A stretch of DNA of 64,000 bases from Deinococcus sp045062605. Lineage in GTDB: Bacteria > Deinococcota > Deinococci > Deinococcales > Deinococcaceae. Shown one piece after another: positions 8,683 to 16,832 of this stretch. Under the pieces are notes generated by a model, which did not search any database, was not told the DNA's origin, and saw nothing but the letters and a program-made list of their open reading frames with translations. The translations under genes were made by a program, and so were the position numbers. The stretch's first letter is position 1; every line of letters starts with the position of its first letter. The stretch is taken from positions 1 to 64,000 of the forward strand of contig NZ_JBJGDW010000007.1 of NCBI RefSeq assembly GCF_045062605.1. The letters are read 5' to 3'.

Positions 8683-9559
8683 CACGCTCAAGAATCTTCC
8701 GGCCAGACGCACCCGGCGCGAGGGCTTCTGGCCCACGCTGATCGCTCGCTTCCTGAAACACAAACTGGCGGTGCTGGGCCTGGTGGTGCTGATCATCCTC
8801 GGCCTGCTCGCCATCTTCGCGCCCTTCCTTGCCCCGTATACCTTCGACGGTCAGGATGCCAGCATCATCGGCACGCCGCAGCCCCCCAGCACAGCACACC
8901 TGATGGGCACCGATCAACTGGGCCGCGACGCCTTCACGCGGGTGTTGTACGGCGCGCGCATCTCGCTGATGGTGGGGCTGTTCAGCGCGCTGCTGGCGAC
9001 ATTCCTGGGAACGCTGATCGGCGCGCTGTCCGGCTACTACCGGGGCTGGATGGACGCGGTGCTGATGCGTTTTACCGACGTGGTGCTGTGCATTCCGCTG
9101 CTGCCGCTGATCATCCTGCTCTCGGGCATCCTGCGGCCCAGCGTAACCCTGCTGATCGTGATCGTGGGCACCCTGAGCTGGATGGGTACGGCCCGGTTGG
9201 TGCGCAGCCAGTTCCTGAGCCTGCGCGAGCGCGAATTCGTGGAGGCTTCGCGCGCGCTGGGCGGCGGCGACAACCGGGTGATGTTCCGCCACATCCTACC
9301 CAACGCCATCGGCCCGATCATCGTGTCCACCACGCTGTCGGTGGGGGGCACCATCATGCTCGAGAGCGCGCTGTCGTTTCTGGGGCTGGGCGTGCAACCG
9401 CCAACACCCACCTGGGGCAACCTGCTGAACTACGCCAGCCAGTGGCTGACCGCCGCGCCGTGGCTGGCGATCTTTCCGGGAATCATGATTCTGATCACCG
9501 TGCTGGCCGTCAATTTCCTGGGCGACGGTCTGCGCGACGCCTTCGATCCACGCAATTAA
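8675..9559 (+). CDS. ABC transporter permease, DppC/OppC type
   Basis: The 294-aa second permease subunit has an N-terminal membrane segment (LAVLGLVVLIILGLLAIF), the HLMGTDQLGRDAFTRVLYGARISL signature of DppC proteins and the EAA loop (FVEASRALGGGDNRVMFRHILPNAIGPII). Its start overlaps the dppB-type stop. No ATP-binding gene follows; the next genes are enzymes, so the transporter must borrow an ATPase encoded elsewhere or the locus has lost it. Confidence 0.92.
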   Translation: MTDTLKNLPARRTRREGFWPTLIARFLKHKLAVLGLVVLIILGLLAIFAPFLAPYTFDGQDASIIGTPQPPSTAHLMGTDQLGRDAFTRVLYGARISLMVGLFSALLATFLGTLIGALSGYYRGWMDAVLMRFTDVVLCIPLLPLIILLSGILRPSVTLLIVIVGTLSWMGTARLVRSQFLSLREREFVEASRALGGGDNRVMFRHILPNAIGPIIVSTTLSVGGTIMLESALSFLGLGVQPPTPTWGNLLNYASQWLTAAPWLAIFPGIMILITVLAVNFLGDGLRDAFDPRN

Positions 9560-9574
9560 AGACAAGGAGAGGAT

Positions 9575-10654
9575 ATGAAGATCACCATTCTGGGCGCGGG
9601 AGCCATCGGCGGCCTGGCCGGGGCGTACATGGCGAAGGCTGGACATGACGTGACACTGGTAGACCGGTGGGCCGAACATATCGATGCCATCAAGGCACAT
9701 GGAATCACCGTGGACGGGGTGCGAGGAGACTTACATTTCGATGTGAAGGCCCTGCATCCAAGTGAACTGACTGGCCCCCTAGAGGCTGTCTTGATCGCCA
9801 CCAAGAGCCAGCACACCCTGGAGGCGCTGGACAGCGTGCTGCCGCTGTTCGGCCCCGATACCTTCGTGGTGTCATATCAGAACGGCTTTAACGAACACGA
9901 CATTGCCGCCCGTCTGACTGAGGCCGGGCTGGGAGGTGTGGAGCGCGTGATCGGCTCCATTCCCAATTACGGCGGAGCGCTCGTCGATCCCGGCTACCTG
10001 GAATTTGTCCACGAGGGGGCCATTCAACTGGGCGAGATGACGGGTGAGCGCACCCCACGCCTGCTGGAACTGGCAGAAATGCTCTCGGCGCTGACCGAGG
10101 TGCAACTCTCAGACAACATCTGGGGCCAGATCTGGGCCAAGGAGGTCTACAGCGCCCAGGTGGTCTTCAGCGCCCTGGTCAACGCGCCGATCCGCGAGAC
10201 GCTGGGCGTGGAGCGGTACGCCAAAATCGCGGGCGCGGTGGTGCGCGAAGCGCTGGAAATTGCCGAGGCCAACGGCATCACGGTGGAGGCCTTCGACTTC
10301 TTCGATCCGGCCAACTACAAGCCGCAGACGCCTGCCGATACACAGAAGCTGATCGACAACATCAACCACGCGGTCTGGCTGCTCAAGAAGGACCAGAAAC
10401 CCGACGCCCATCAGTTCAAGAAAAAGGGCAGCGGCATCTGGTGGGACATCGTGTACCGCAACCGCCCCTCCGAGGTGCGCTCCAGCAACGGCAAACTGGT
10501 GGACTACGCCGCGCAGGTGGGAGCCGACTCGCGCCTGAACGCCAGACTGTGCGAGATGATCTACGAGATCGAGGGCGGCCAGCGGCAACTCGGGTTTGAG
10601 AATTACGACGAGCTGGAAGCGTATATCACCTCCATCGGCAAGGCGCTGCCATGA
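9575..10654 (+). CDS. Ketopantoate reductase-like (PanE/ApbA family) dehydrogenase
   Basis: This 359-aa NADPH-dependent reductase has the dinucleotide loop GAGAIGG at residues 7-13 and the family ATKSQHT segment. The helical C-terminal domain contains a candidate catalytic Lys in IWAKEVYSAQ. It is longer than E. coli PanE (about 300 aa). Its place inside a catabolic operon argues for a 2-hydroxy/2-oxo acid other than ketopantoate; this is inference. An AAGGAGAGG-type ribosome-binding site precedes the ATG. The stop overlaps the next start by four bases (ATGA). Confidence 0.83.
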   Translation: MKITILGAGAIGGLAGAYMAKAGHDVTLVDRWAEHIDAIKAHGITVDGVRGDLHFDVKALHPSELTGPLEAVLIATKSQHTLEALDSVLPLFGPDTFVVSYQNGFNEHDIAARLTEAGLGGVERVIGSIPNYGGALVDPGYLEFVHEGAIQLGEMTGERTPRLLELAEMLSALTEVQLSDNIWGQIWAKEVYSAQVVFSALVNAPIRETLGVERYAKIAGAVVREALEIAEANGITVEAFDFFDPANYKPQTPADTQKLIDNINHAVWLLKKDQKPDAHQFKKKGSGIWWDIVYRNRPSEVRSSNGKLVDYAAQVGADSRLNARLCEMIYEIEGGQRQLGFENYDELEAYITSIGKALP

Positions 10655-11775
10655 GTGGGGAAAAGAAGCTGGGCGTCGGCGTGATCGGCGCGCATGCCTG
10701 GGCCGAGCAGGCCCACCTGCCGGGCTACCACGCCTATGACCGCGCCGATCTGGTGGCCATCTGCGACACCGTGCCCGAGCGGGCCGAGGCACTGGCAAAG
10801 CAGTTCGGCATCCGCAAGATCTACACAGACGCCCACGAGCTGATCAACGATTCCGAGGTGCAGATGGTGGATGTCTGCACCCCCACCGACACGCACCTGC
10901 CGCTGAGTCTGGCGGCCATCAACGCGGGCAAGCACGTCATTTCCGAGAAGCCTCTGGCGCACGATGCGAAGGATGCCTTTGCCGCTGCCGCGCTGGCCAA
11001 GGAAAAGGGCGTTCGTACCAAGCTGGGCTTTACCTTCCGCTACTCCCCCGCCATCCGCCAGATCAAGACGTGGGTGGACGACGGCACGCTGGGCGAGATC
11101 TTCCACGTTCACGGCCTGGAGCAGAACTCGCAGTTCCTCGATCCCAACTACCCGCTGCGTCAGGTGCCGCAGGGGGCCGACTGGTCGCAACTGATCCCCT
11201 CGTCCATCGTGGGCTACGGCTCGCACCTGCTGGATCTGGTGCGCTGGTGCGCGGGCGAATACCAGAGCGTGATCGGCAGCCTGCACAACTATGTCCCCGA
11301 ACGTATCGTGCGCGGCTACGAGGGCATGCAGCGCATTCCGGTGGAGGACGGCGCGGTGGCCCTGGCCGAGTTTGCCAGCGGGGCGCAGGGCATCCTCCAG
11401 ACCTCGTACATCGCGGTGGGCAACTATCCCGGCGTGGAACTGCGGATCTACGGCAGCAAGGGCGCGGCGGTGGCCCGGCTGGTGGAGGAAAACGGCATCG
11501 CCGAAACGCTGCACTTCGCCACACCTGACGCGGTGGAGTTCCGCAAGATTGACCTGCCCGATACGGCCTACCCGCCCGGCACCACGCTGCACACGCCCTG
11601 GCCGGAGCTGTACTACCGCAACCTGATTCGCTTCTGGGTGGACGAGATTCTGGACGATCTGCCCGGCGAATGCACCTTCTACGACGGGGCCAAGAGCCAG
11701 GAGACGGTCAATGCCATCGTGCAGTCGTTCCGGGAACGGCGCTGGGTGGACCTGCCGAAGGTTGAGGCGCAGTGA
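10651..11775 (+). CDS. Gfo/Idh/MocA family oxidoreductase (second copy)
   Basis: This 374-aa NAD(P)-dependent dehydrogenase has the Rossmann loop near VGVIGAHAWAEQAH and the EKP motif in HVISEKPLAHDAK. The C-terminal substrate domain includes GYGSHLLDLVRWCAGEY, where the conserved acidic/His residues of the family sit. It is only distantly similar to the copy at 1557-2534 and probably acts on a different intermediate. It is translationally coupled to both neighbours through ATGA and GTGA overlaps. The substrate is unknown. Confidence 0.88.
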   Translation: MSGEKKLGVGVIGAHAWAEQAHLPGYHAYDRADLVAICDTVPERAEALAKQFGIRKIYTDAHELINDSEVQMVDVCTPTDTHLPLSLAAINAGKHVISEKPLAHDAKDAFAAAALAKEKGVRTKLGFTFRYSPAIRQIKTWVDDGTLGEIFHVHGLEQNSQFLDPNYPLRQVPQGADWSQLIPSSIVGYGSHLLDLVRWCAGEYQSVIGSLHNYVPERIVRGYEGMQRIPVEDGAVALAEFASGAQGILQTSYIAVGNYPGVELRIYGSKGAAVARLVEENGIAETLHFATPDAVEFRKIDLPDTAYPPGTTLHTPWPELYYRNLIRFWVDEILDDLPGECTFYDGAKSQETVNAIVQSFRERRWVDLPKVEAQ

Positions 11776-13388
11776 GCCAGCTTGAAGGGTGGGTAGAGCG
11801 ATACCTCGCCCTGTGCGCCCGGTTTCGCCCGGTGGACGCCTCGTTCATGGGTTTGCAGGGTCACGATCACCAGTTGCCTCCAGTGGGCGCAGAGGCGCTG
11901 GAACACGAGCGGGCCGAGCTGGAAGCGTTCCTGTCGGAAGTGGGGAGTGGCGCGGCTGAACTGGAGACAGCGGGTGAACGACTGGACCTCTGGCTGCTGC
12001 GTTCCCAGTTGCGCGTCACGTTGCGCGAGGCGCAGGAACGGCCCCGCCAGCACAACCCGGCCTTCTACACGGGCGAGGCGGCCTTTGGCGTCATCAGTTT
12101 GTTGCTGCCGAACGAACGCCCGACGAATGCGGACGCTGTTCTGGCACGGCTGAAGGCCATTCCTGAATTTCTGACCACGGGGACGAGAACGCTGGAACCG
12201 CTCAACTTGCCCGCCGACTGGGTAGAACGTGCCCGCAAGGAGGCAGAGGCGCTGGAAGCTCTACTCCTGCGCGGTCTGTCCAAACACGCCGACTCTCAGG
12301 CGGAGTGGCAGGGACCCGCCGCGCAGGCTGCCGCCGCCGTTCAGACGTTCGCCTCAGCCTTGAAGGAGGGTGACGCTGACCCAGCCTGCGGACGCGATTA
12401 CCTGGAATTCCTGATGCGCGAGGCCCACGCCCTGCCTTTTTCAGCGGCAGAGGCGGAAGGGCGGGCACAGGCTGCATTTGAGACCCTGGGTTCAGAACTC
12501 GTGGAGATGGCCCACAAGCTTGACCCGGCCAAAAGTTGGCAGGAGCAACTAGCCGCACTGGAACAGCAGCATCCCGCTTTAGACGATGTGCAGGGCACTT
12601 ATCAGGACTGGAATAATCGTGCGCTGGACGCTGCCGAGGGACTCGTGACGCCTGCCCGCGAATACAGCCTGTCCTTCGAGTTCCTCCCCGAATGGGCCAG
12701 GGAGGCCGCCGGAGCGCTGTATTTCCTGTTTTACCGCTCCCCGCCTGCCGAGCATCCCGGCGACGGCAGCATCTACTGGATTTTCCCGCCCGGCGACGAC
12801 ACGGCGGCGTACCTGCGCGGCCAGAACATCCCATTCATCAAGGCCGTCCATGCTGTCCACCACGGCAGCATCGGCCACCACACCCAGAATGCGCGGGCGC
12901 GGGGGGCGGCTTCTCGCCTCGCGCAACTGGGCGGCACGGACTGTACCAGCGGCATCGCCTTCCTGAGCGCGGGCACGCTGGTGGAAGGCTGGGCCTGCTA
13001 TGCCGAGGATCTGTTGCTGGAAGCGCCCGGTTTCTACACGTCGGAAGAAGAATTGCTGCTCAAGCAGTTCGAGTTCCGCAACGCCGCCTGCTGCCTGGCC
13101 GACATCCGCCTGCACACCGGGCAGTGGACGCTGGAGCAGATGCGCGCTTTCTACCGGGATGAAGTGGGCTTCGCGCCGGGCCGCGTCTGGGCCGAGACCA
13201 CCCGAAACAGCATCTACCCGGCCACCCGGCTGATGTACTGGCTGGGGACACAGGTGATCAGGGAACTGCGGGCCGAGCTTGACCTCGCGCCGCAGGTCTT
13301 CCATGATCGGCTTCTCTCCTATGGCTGCGCCCCGGTCACCCTGATCGCGGACGAGATGCGCCGCCAGCACCCACAAGGAACCGTATGA
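11772..13388 (+). CDS. DUF885-family protein with altered zinc motif
   Basis: This 538-aa protein is a full-length DUF885 homologue. The C-terminal EGWACYAEDLLLE (about residue 405) and PATRLMYWLG segments match the family. Where the family reads HExxPGHH, this protein reads HHGSIGHHTQ (about residue 362), so the catalytic Glu is replaced by His while the other His residues remain. It may be an atypical hydrolase or have lost peptidase activity. It starts with GTG, overlapping the previous stop (GTGA), and its own stop overlaps the next ATG. The shorter paralogue at 4592-5788 keeps the HE motif. Confidence 0.75.
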   Translation: MSQLEGWVERYLALCARFRPVDASFMGLQGHDHQLPPVGAEALEHERAELEAFLSEVGSGAAELETAGERLDLWLLRSQLRVTLREAQERPRQHNPAFYTGEAAFGVISLLLPNERPTNADAVLARLKAIPEFLTTGTRTLEPLNLPADWVERARKEAEALEALLLRGLSKHADSQAEWQGPAAQAAAAVQTFASALKEGDADPACGRDYLEFLMREAHALPFSAAEAEGRAQAAFETLGSELVEMAHKLDPAKSWQEQLAALEQQHPALDDVQGTYQDWNNRALDAAEGLVTPAREYSLSFEFLPEWAREAAGALYFLFYRSPPAEHPGDGSIYWIFPPGDDTAAYLRGQNIPFIKAVHAVHHGSIGHHTQNARARGAASRLAQLGGTDCTSGIAFLSAGTLVEGWACYAEDLLLEAPGFYTSEEELLLKQFEFRNAACCLADIRLHTGQWTLEQMRAFYRDEVGFAPGRVWAETTRNSIYPATRLMYWLGTQVIRELRAELDLAPQVFHDRLLSYGCAPVTLIADEMRRQHPQGTV

Positions 13389-14083
13389 CTGCAATACAAA
13401 AGCATCTTTCCAAGGAGCGCAAGGCCGAACTGCGCGAACGCTATCTCAAAGTGGATACGGCCAACGTCGCTGACGTCCTGGATGAGCTGGGTCACCTCGA
13501 TTACGGCCTGGCCAGTAGCTTCTGGCCGATTCATGAGTCGCAGAACAAGATGGCAGGCTGGGCCTACACCATTCGCGGCCAGATGACGCCATATCCCGGT
13601 ACAGGTGATCCCGAGAAGATGAAGGCCGTATCTGGTTTGCAAGACGGCGAAATCAGCGTCTGGAGCGGCGGTGGCGCGTCGGGTGTCTGCTTTTTCGGCG
13701 AGCTGATCGCCCTGGGAATGCAGCACCGGGGCAGTGTCGGCTCGCTGATCGACGGCGGCATCCGCGACATCGAATGGATCGTCAAGATGAATTTCCCGGT
13801 GTTCACGCAGTACCGCAGCCCGGTGCAGTCCATCGGACGCTGGGGGGTCAACGCCTGGCAGGTGCCCGTGTATCTGCCGGGAGCCACCACCGAGCGCGTC
13901 AGGGTCCGCCCTGGCGACTTTATTCTGGCCGACGTGGACGGCGTGATCCTGGTTCCGCAGGAACTGGCCGAGACGGTGCTGGAACGGGCCGAGGAATTGA
14001 CCCGTAAGGAGATTTCCATCCGTGAGGATCTGAACCGGGGCCTGAGTCTGCCGGAAGTGCTGGAAAAGTACGGGCACGTCTGA
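13385..14083 (+). CDS. RraA-like / 4-hydroxy-4-methyl-2-oxoglutarate aldolase family protein
   Basis: The 232-aa protein belongs to the RraA/HMG-aldolase family. Key segments are SLIDGGIRDIE, with the Arg-Asp pair that binds substrate and divalent metal in characterised aldolases, and GDFILADVDGVILVP. Retention of the Arg and Asp favours an active class II pyruvate aldolase or oxaloacetate decarboxylase over an RNase E inhibitor role. It would supply the carbon-carbon cleavage step of the pathway; this is inference. It overlaps both neighbours (ATGA at its start, TGATG at its end). Confidence 0.85.
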   Translation: MTAIQKHLSKERKAELRERYLKVDTANVADVLDELGHLDYGLASSFWPIHESQNKMAGWAYTIRGQMTPYPGTGDPEKMKAVSGLQDGEISVWSGGGASGVCFFGELIALGMQHRGSVGSLIDGGIRDIEWIVKMNFPVFTQYRSPVQSIGRWGVNAWQVPVYLPGATTERVRVRPGDFILADVDGVILVPQELAETVLERAEELTRKEISIREDLNRGLSLPEVLEKYGHV

Positions 14084-14871
14084 TGGATCTTGGACTTCAA
14101 AGAAAGACGGCCCTGGTGACAGCGGCCAGCGCGGGCCTGGGCTACGCGACGGCAGCGGCTTTGTCGGCAGAGGGCGCACGGGTGGCGATCTGCTCGCGTG
14201 ATCTGGCCCGCGCAAAAGATGCGGCGGGGCGCATTCAGACTGAGACGGGAAACGAGGTGCTGGCCTTTGAGGCCGACGTTGCCAGCGCAACGGATCTGAC
14301 CCGGCTGTTCGGCGAGGTACAGACTGCCTTTGGCTCGCTGGACATTCTGGTCTGCAACGCTGGAGGGCCGCCTCCAGGCAATTTCTCCGCACTCAGCGAG
14401 GAACAGTGGGCCACCGGGGTGCAACTGACACTGATGAGCGTGGTTCGCAGCATCCGACTGGCGCTGCCGTTGATGCGGCAGGCAGGCGGGGGGCGCATCC
14501 TGACCCTGCTCAGCAGCAGCGTCAAGAAGCCCATCGACAACCTGACCTTATCGAACACCTTCCGGCCCGCCGTGTACGGCCTGTGCAAGAGCCTGTCGCT
14601 GGAACTGGCCGGGGACAACATTCAGGTGAACGGGCTGGCTCCGGGCCGCATCGAAACCGAGCGTATCAACCAGCTCGACGACGCCCAGGCCCAGAAGCGC
14701 GGCATCAGCCGCGCCGAGATTCGCACCGCTTCTGAGGCGCAGATCCCGATGGGTCGCCTAGGGCAACCACATGAATTCGGGCGGGTGGCCGCGTTCCTGT
14801 GTTCGCCTGCCGCCATCTACGTCAACGGCAGCGTGTTGCTGGTGGACGGGGGAGCCGTGACCAGTCTATGA
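14083..14871 (+). CDS. Short-chain dehydrogenase/reductase
   Basis: This 262-aa classical SDR has the N-terminal cofactor loop TAASAGLGYA, the NAG motif (CNAGG), a serine in the LLSSS segment and the YxxxK catalytic pair (YGLCK). The C-terminus ends in the NGSVLLVDGG pattern. It shows the long-insertion form with RGISRAEIR seen in FabG-like or 3-oxoacyl-type SDRs of catabolic operons. The stop overlaps the ATG of the next gene. The substrate is unknown. Confidence 0.9.
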   Translation: MDLGLQRKTALVTAASAGLGYATAAALSAEGARVAICSRDLARAKDAAGRIQTETGNEVLAFEADVASATDLTRLFGEVQTAFGSLDILVCNAGGPPPGNFSALSEEQWATGVQLTLMSVVRSIRLALPLMRQAGGGRILTLLSSSVKKPIDNLTLSNTFRPAVYGLCKSLSLELAGDNIQVNGLAPGRIETERINQLDDAQAQKRGISRAEIRTASEAQIPMGRLGQPHEFGRVAAFLCSPAAIYVNGSVLLVDGGAVTSL

Positions 14872-15953
14872 ACGAATCAACCCACTACGATCCGAAAGCC
14901 CATGCCCGCCTGCTGACCGACTACTGTATTACCGCCCAGCCGGGCGAGCGGGTGCTGGTGCAGACCACCACGCTGGCCCTGCCGCTGGTGGAGGAACTGC
15001 ACCGCCTGCTGCTGGAGCGCGGAGCGACTCCGCTGATCCGGCTGGAGTACCCGGAGCAACTGGAGGATTTTCACCGCCTGGCCCCGGATGCCCTGCTGGA
15101 CGCCACGGAACCATTGTTGCTTTCGGAGGTGGAAAGCATCGCCGCCTCCATCCGCATCCTGACGCCCTCGGCCCCGGCAGAAGGGCTTGATCCGCAACGG
15201 GTCGCCCGTCACCGCAAGGCCATGAACCCGGTAGCCCGCGCCCGTGCCCAGCGGCGCTGGAACCTGAGTCTGTATCCCACCGCTTATGGTGCCGAGGCCG
15301 CGCAGATGACCCTGGTCGAATACGAGGCGTTCGTCTCCAGTGCCATGTTTCTGGACACCCCCGATCCGGTGGCGAAGTGGGGGGAGATCCGCGACTTGCA
15401 AGCGAAGTTGATCGAGCGACTGGCCTGGGCCAGCGAGGTCCGCATCATGGGCGAGGACACCGAGCTGACACTGAACATCCAGGGCCGAACTTGGGTCAAC
15501 AGCGATGGCAAGCGCAACATGCCATCGGGTGAGGTCTTTACCGGGCCGATCGAAACCAGCGCCAACGGTCAGATTCTGTTTGATCTCCCCACGGTTTACG
15601 GTGGTGCGGCGGTGCGGAACGTGCGCCTGACCTTCAAAGACGGTCTGGTGGTGGATGCTCACGCCGAGGAGGGAGAGGTGGCGCTGCTTGCCGCGCTTGA
15701 AACAGATGACGGCGCGAAGTGGTTGGGCGAACTGGGTATCGGGAGCAACGCTGGAATCCAGGCCCCCAGTCAGAACATCCTGTTCGACGAAAAGATCGGC
15801 GGCACGGTGCATCTGGCACTGGGCAACGGATATCCCGAAACGGGCGGCACCAATATCTCGGCCCTTCACTGGGACCTGATCAAGGATTTGAGGCAGGGCG
15901 GTCAGATTCTGCTGGACGGTGAAGTCTTCCAGGACGGCGGGAAATTCGTGTAG
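14868..15953 (+). CDS. M29 family (AmpS/aminopeptidase T-like) metallopeptidase
   Basis: This 361-aa protein matches the thermophilic aminopeptidase M29 family. Visible active-site segments are SGEVFTGPIE, LGELGIG, GGTVHLALG and ISALHWDLI, which carry the Glu, His and Asp metal ligands. The start at 14868 (MNESTHYDPK) overlaps the SDR stop and is preferred to the longer frame from 14799. Its homologue NicX, a dihydroxypyridine dioxygenase, shares this fold, so ring cleavage is an alternative. It is the last gene of the rightward operon. Confidence 0.85.
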   Translation: MNESTHYDPKAHARLLTDYCITAQPGERVLVQTTTLALPLVEELHRLLLERGATPLIRLEYPEQLEDFHRLAPDALLDATEPLLLSEVESIAASIRILTPSAPAEGLDPQRVARHRKAMNPVARARAQRRWNLSLYPTAYGAEAAQMTLVEYEAFVSSAMFLDTPDPVAKWGEIRDLQAKLIERLAWASEVRIMGEDTELTLNIQGRTWVNSDGKRNMPSGEVFTGPIETSANGQILFDLPTVYGGAAVRNVRLTFKDGLVVDAHAEEGEVALLAALETDDGAKWLGELGIGSNAGIQAPSQNILFDEKIGGTVHLALGNGYPETGGTNISALHWDLIKDLRQGGQILLDGEVFQDGGKFV

Positions 15954-16392
15954 AGGGGAGATCACGCCCAGACAGACCTAGGTCATGTGGTCTCAGGTCG
16001 CCAGGCTTTGCTCTGCTTCCTGCCTGTTTTGACCTCTTTCATGGTCTGGGTATGGTATTCGTGGCTGATGGACCGTTGATGGGTGATCTGTTGAAGGAAG
16101 AGGTGCTGGACGGCAGGATGATCAATCAGCCGGGCCAGCACATGTACGCTTCCCCGGATAATTTCGCTGTCACTCAAGACCTTGCCCCGGAGTGCGGGGT
16201 GACGATCAAGGGCCTCGCTGATCTGGTCATAGGGCGGGAGGTTTCAGCCGTCTTTCGGGGCGGCTGTGGATTGAGGCCGCCAAAAGAAGTCGTGACCCCT
16301 CTGGGTCAGTTGGCACACCACCAACTTCCGCTCAATTCTGCCGTAAGGCACGAACAAGGTACGCGGCCCATTTCGGCTGTATGTCTAAATGG
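15954..16392. other. Intergenic region with possible coding remnant
   Basis: About 440 bp separate the catabolic operon from the tRNA terminator. No start-supported gene is seen; the plus-strand frame from 16052 runs into the tRNA-Arg gene and is judged spurious. GACCC/GGGTC arms near 16294-16307 form a small hairpin. Confidence 0.4.
15983..16244 (-). pseudogene. Possible 3' gene remnant
   Basis: The minus strand stays open for about 87 codons with balanced amino-acid use (segments PPYDQISEALDRHPALRGK and VHVLARLIDHPAV), after an in-frame TGA at 16247-16245. There is no ATG and only a TTG (16177) could start it. It looks like the tail of a decayed gene of unknown family, but chance cannot be excluded. 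Confidence 0.22.
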
Positions 16393-16418
16393 AAAAACTC
16401 CCTCTGGGAGGGAGTTTT
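16393..16418 (-). terminator. Rho-independent terminator of the tRNA operon
   Basis: A 7-bp stem CTCCCTC/GAGGGAG extended by an A4/T4 pair has a 3-base loop. Read on the minus strand it ends in a T-run just after tRNA-Arg. The symmetric A/T flanks could also stop plus-strand transcription. Confidence 0.85.
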
Positions 16419-16420
16419 GT

Positions 16421-16497
<77 letters not shown>

Positions 16498-16516
16498 ACG
16501 ATATTGATGGAAACAG

Positions 16517-16604
16517 TGGCGAAGAGGGAGGGATTCGAACCCTCGGTACCTTGCGGTACACACCCTTAGCAGGGGTGCGGTTTCAACCACTCACCCACCT
16601 CTCC
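16517..16604 (-). tRNA. tRNA-Ser(GCT)
   Basis: This 88-base class II tRNA has acceptor GGAGAGG/CCTCTTC with one G-U pair, a long variable arm, anticodon GCT in the CCCTGCTAAGGG arm, T-stem GAGGG/CCCTC, discriminator G and an encoded CCA. It decodes AGC and AGU. Confidence 0.95.
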
Positions 16605-16645
16605 TCGGTTGTTTTGATCTCCGGCCGTGGTAGGCCGTTGTGATG

Positions 16646-16733
<88 letters not shown>

Positions 16734-16781
16734 ATTGACGGCGGGTGCGTCTCTGGGAGTGACCCCAAAAGCGCGAAGTGA

Positions 16782-16810
16782 AGTATAGGGAGGCCCCCCC
16801 GACTTGTCAA
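16782..16810 (-). promoter_or_regulatory. tRNA operon promoter
   Basis: On the minus strand TTGACA (16810-16805), a 17-bp spacer and TATACT (16787-16782) form a near-consensus promoter about 50 bp before tRNA-Ser(TGA). Confidence 0.85.
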
Positions 16811-16832
16811 CGCCAGCGCGTCCAGCCTGGGC

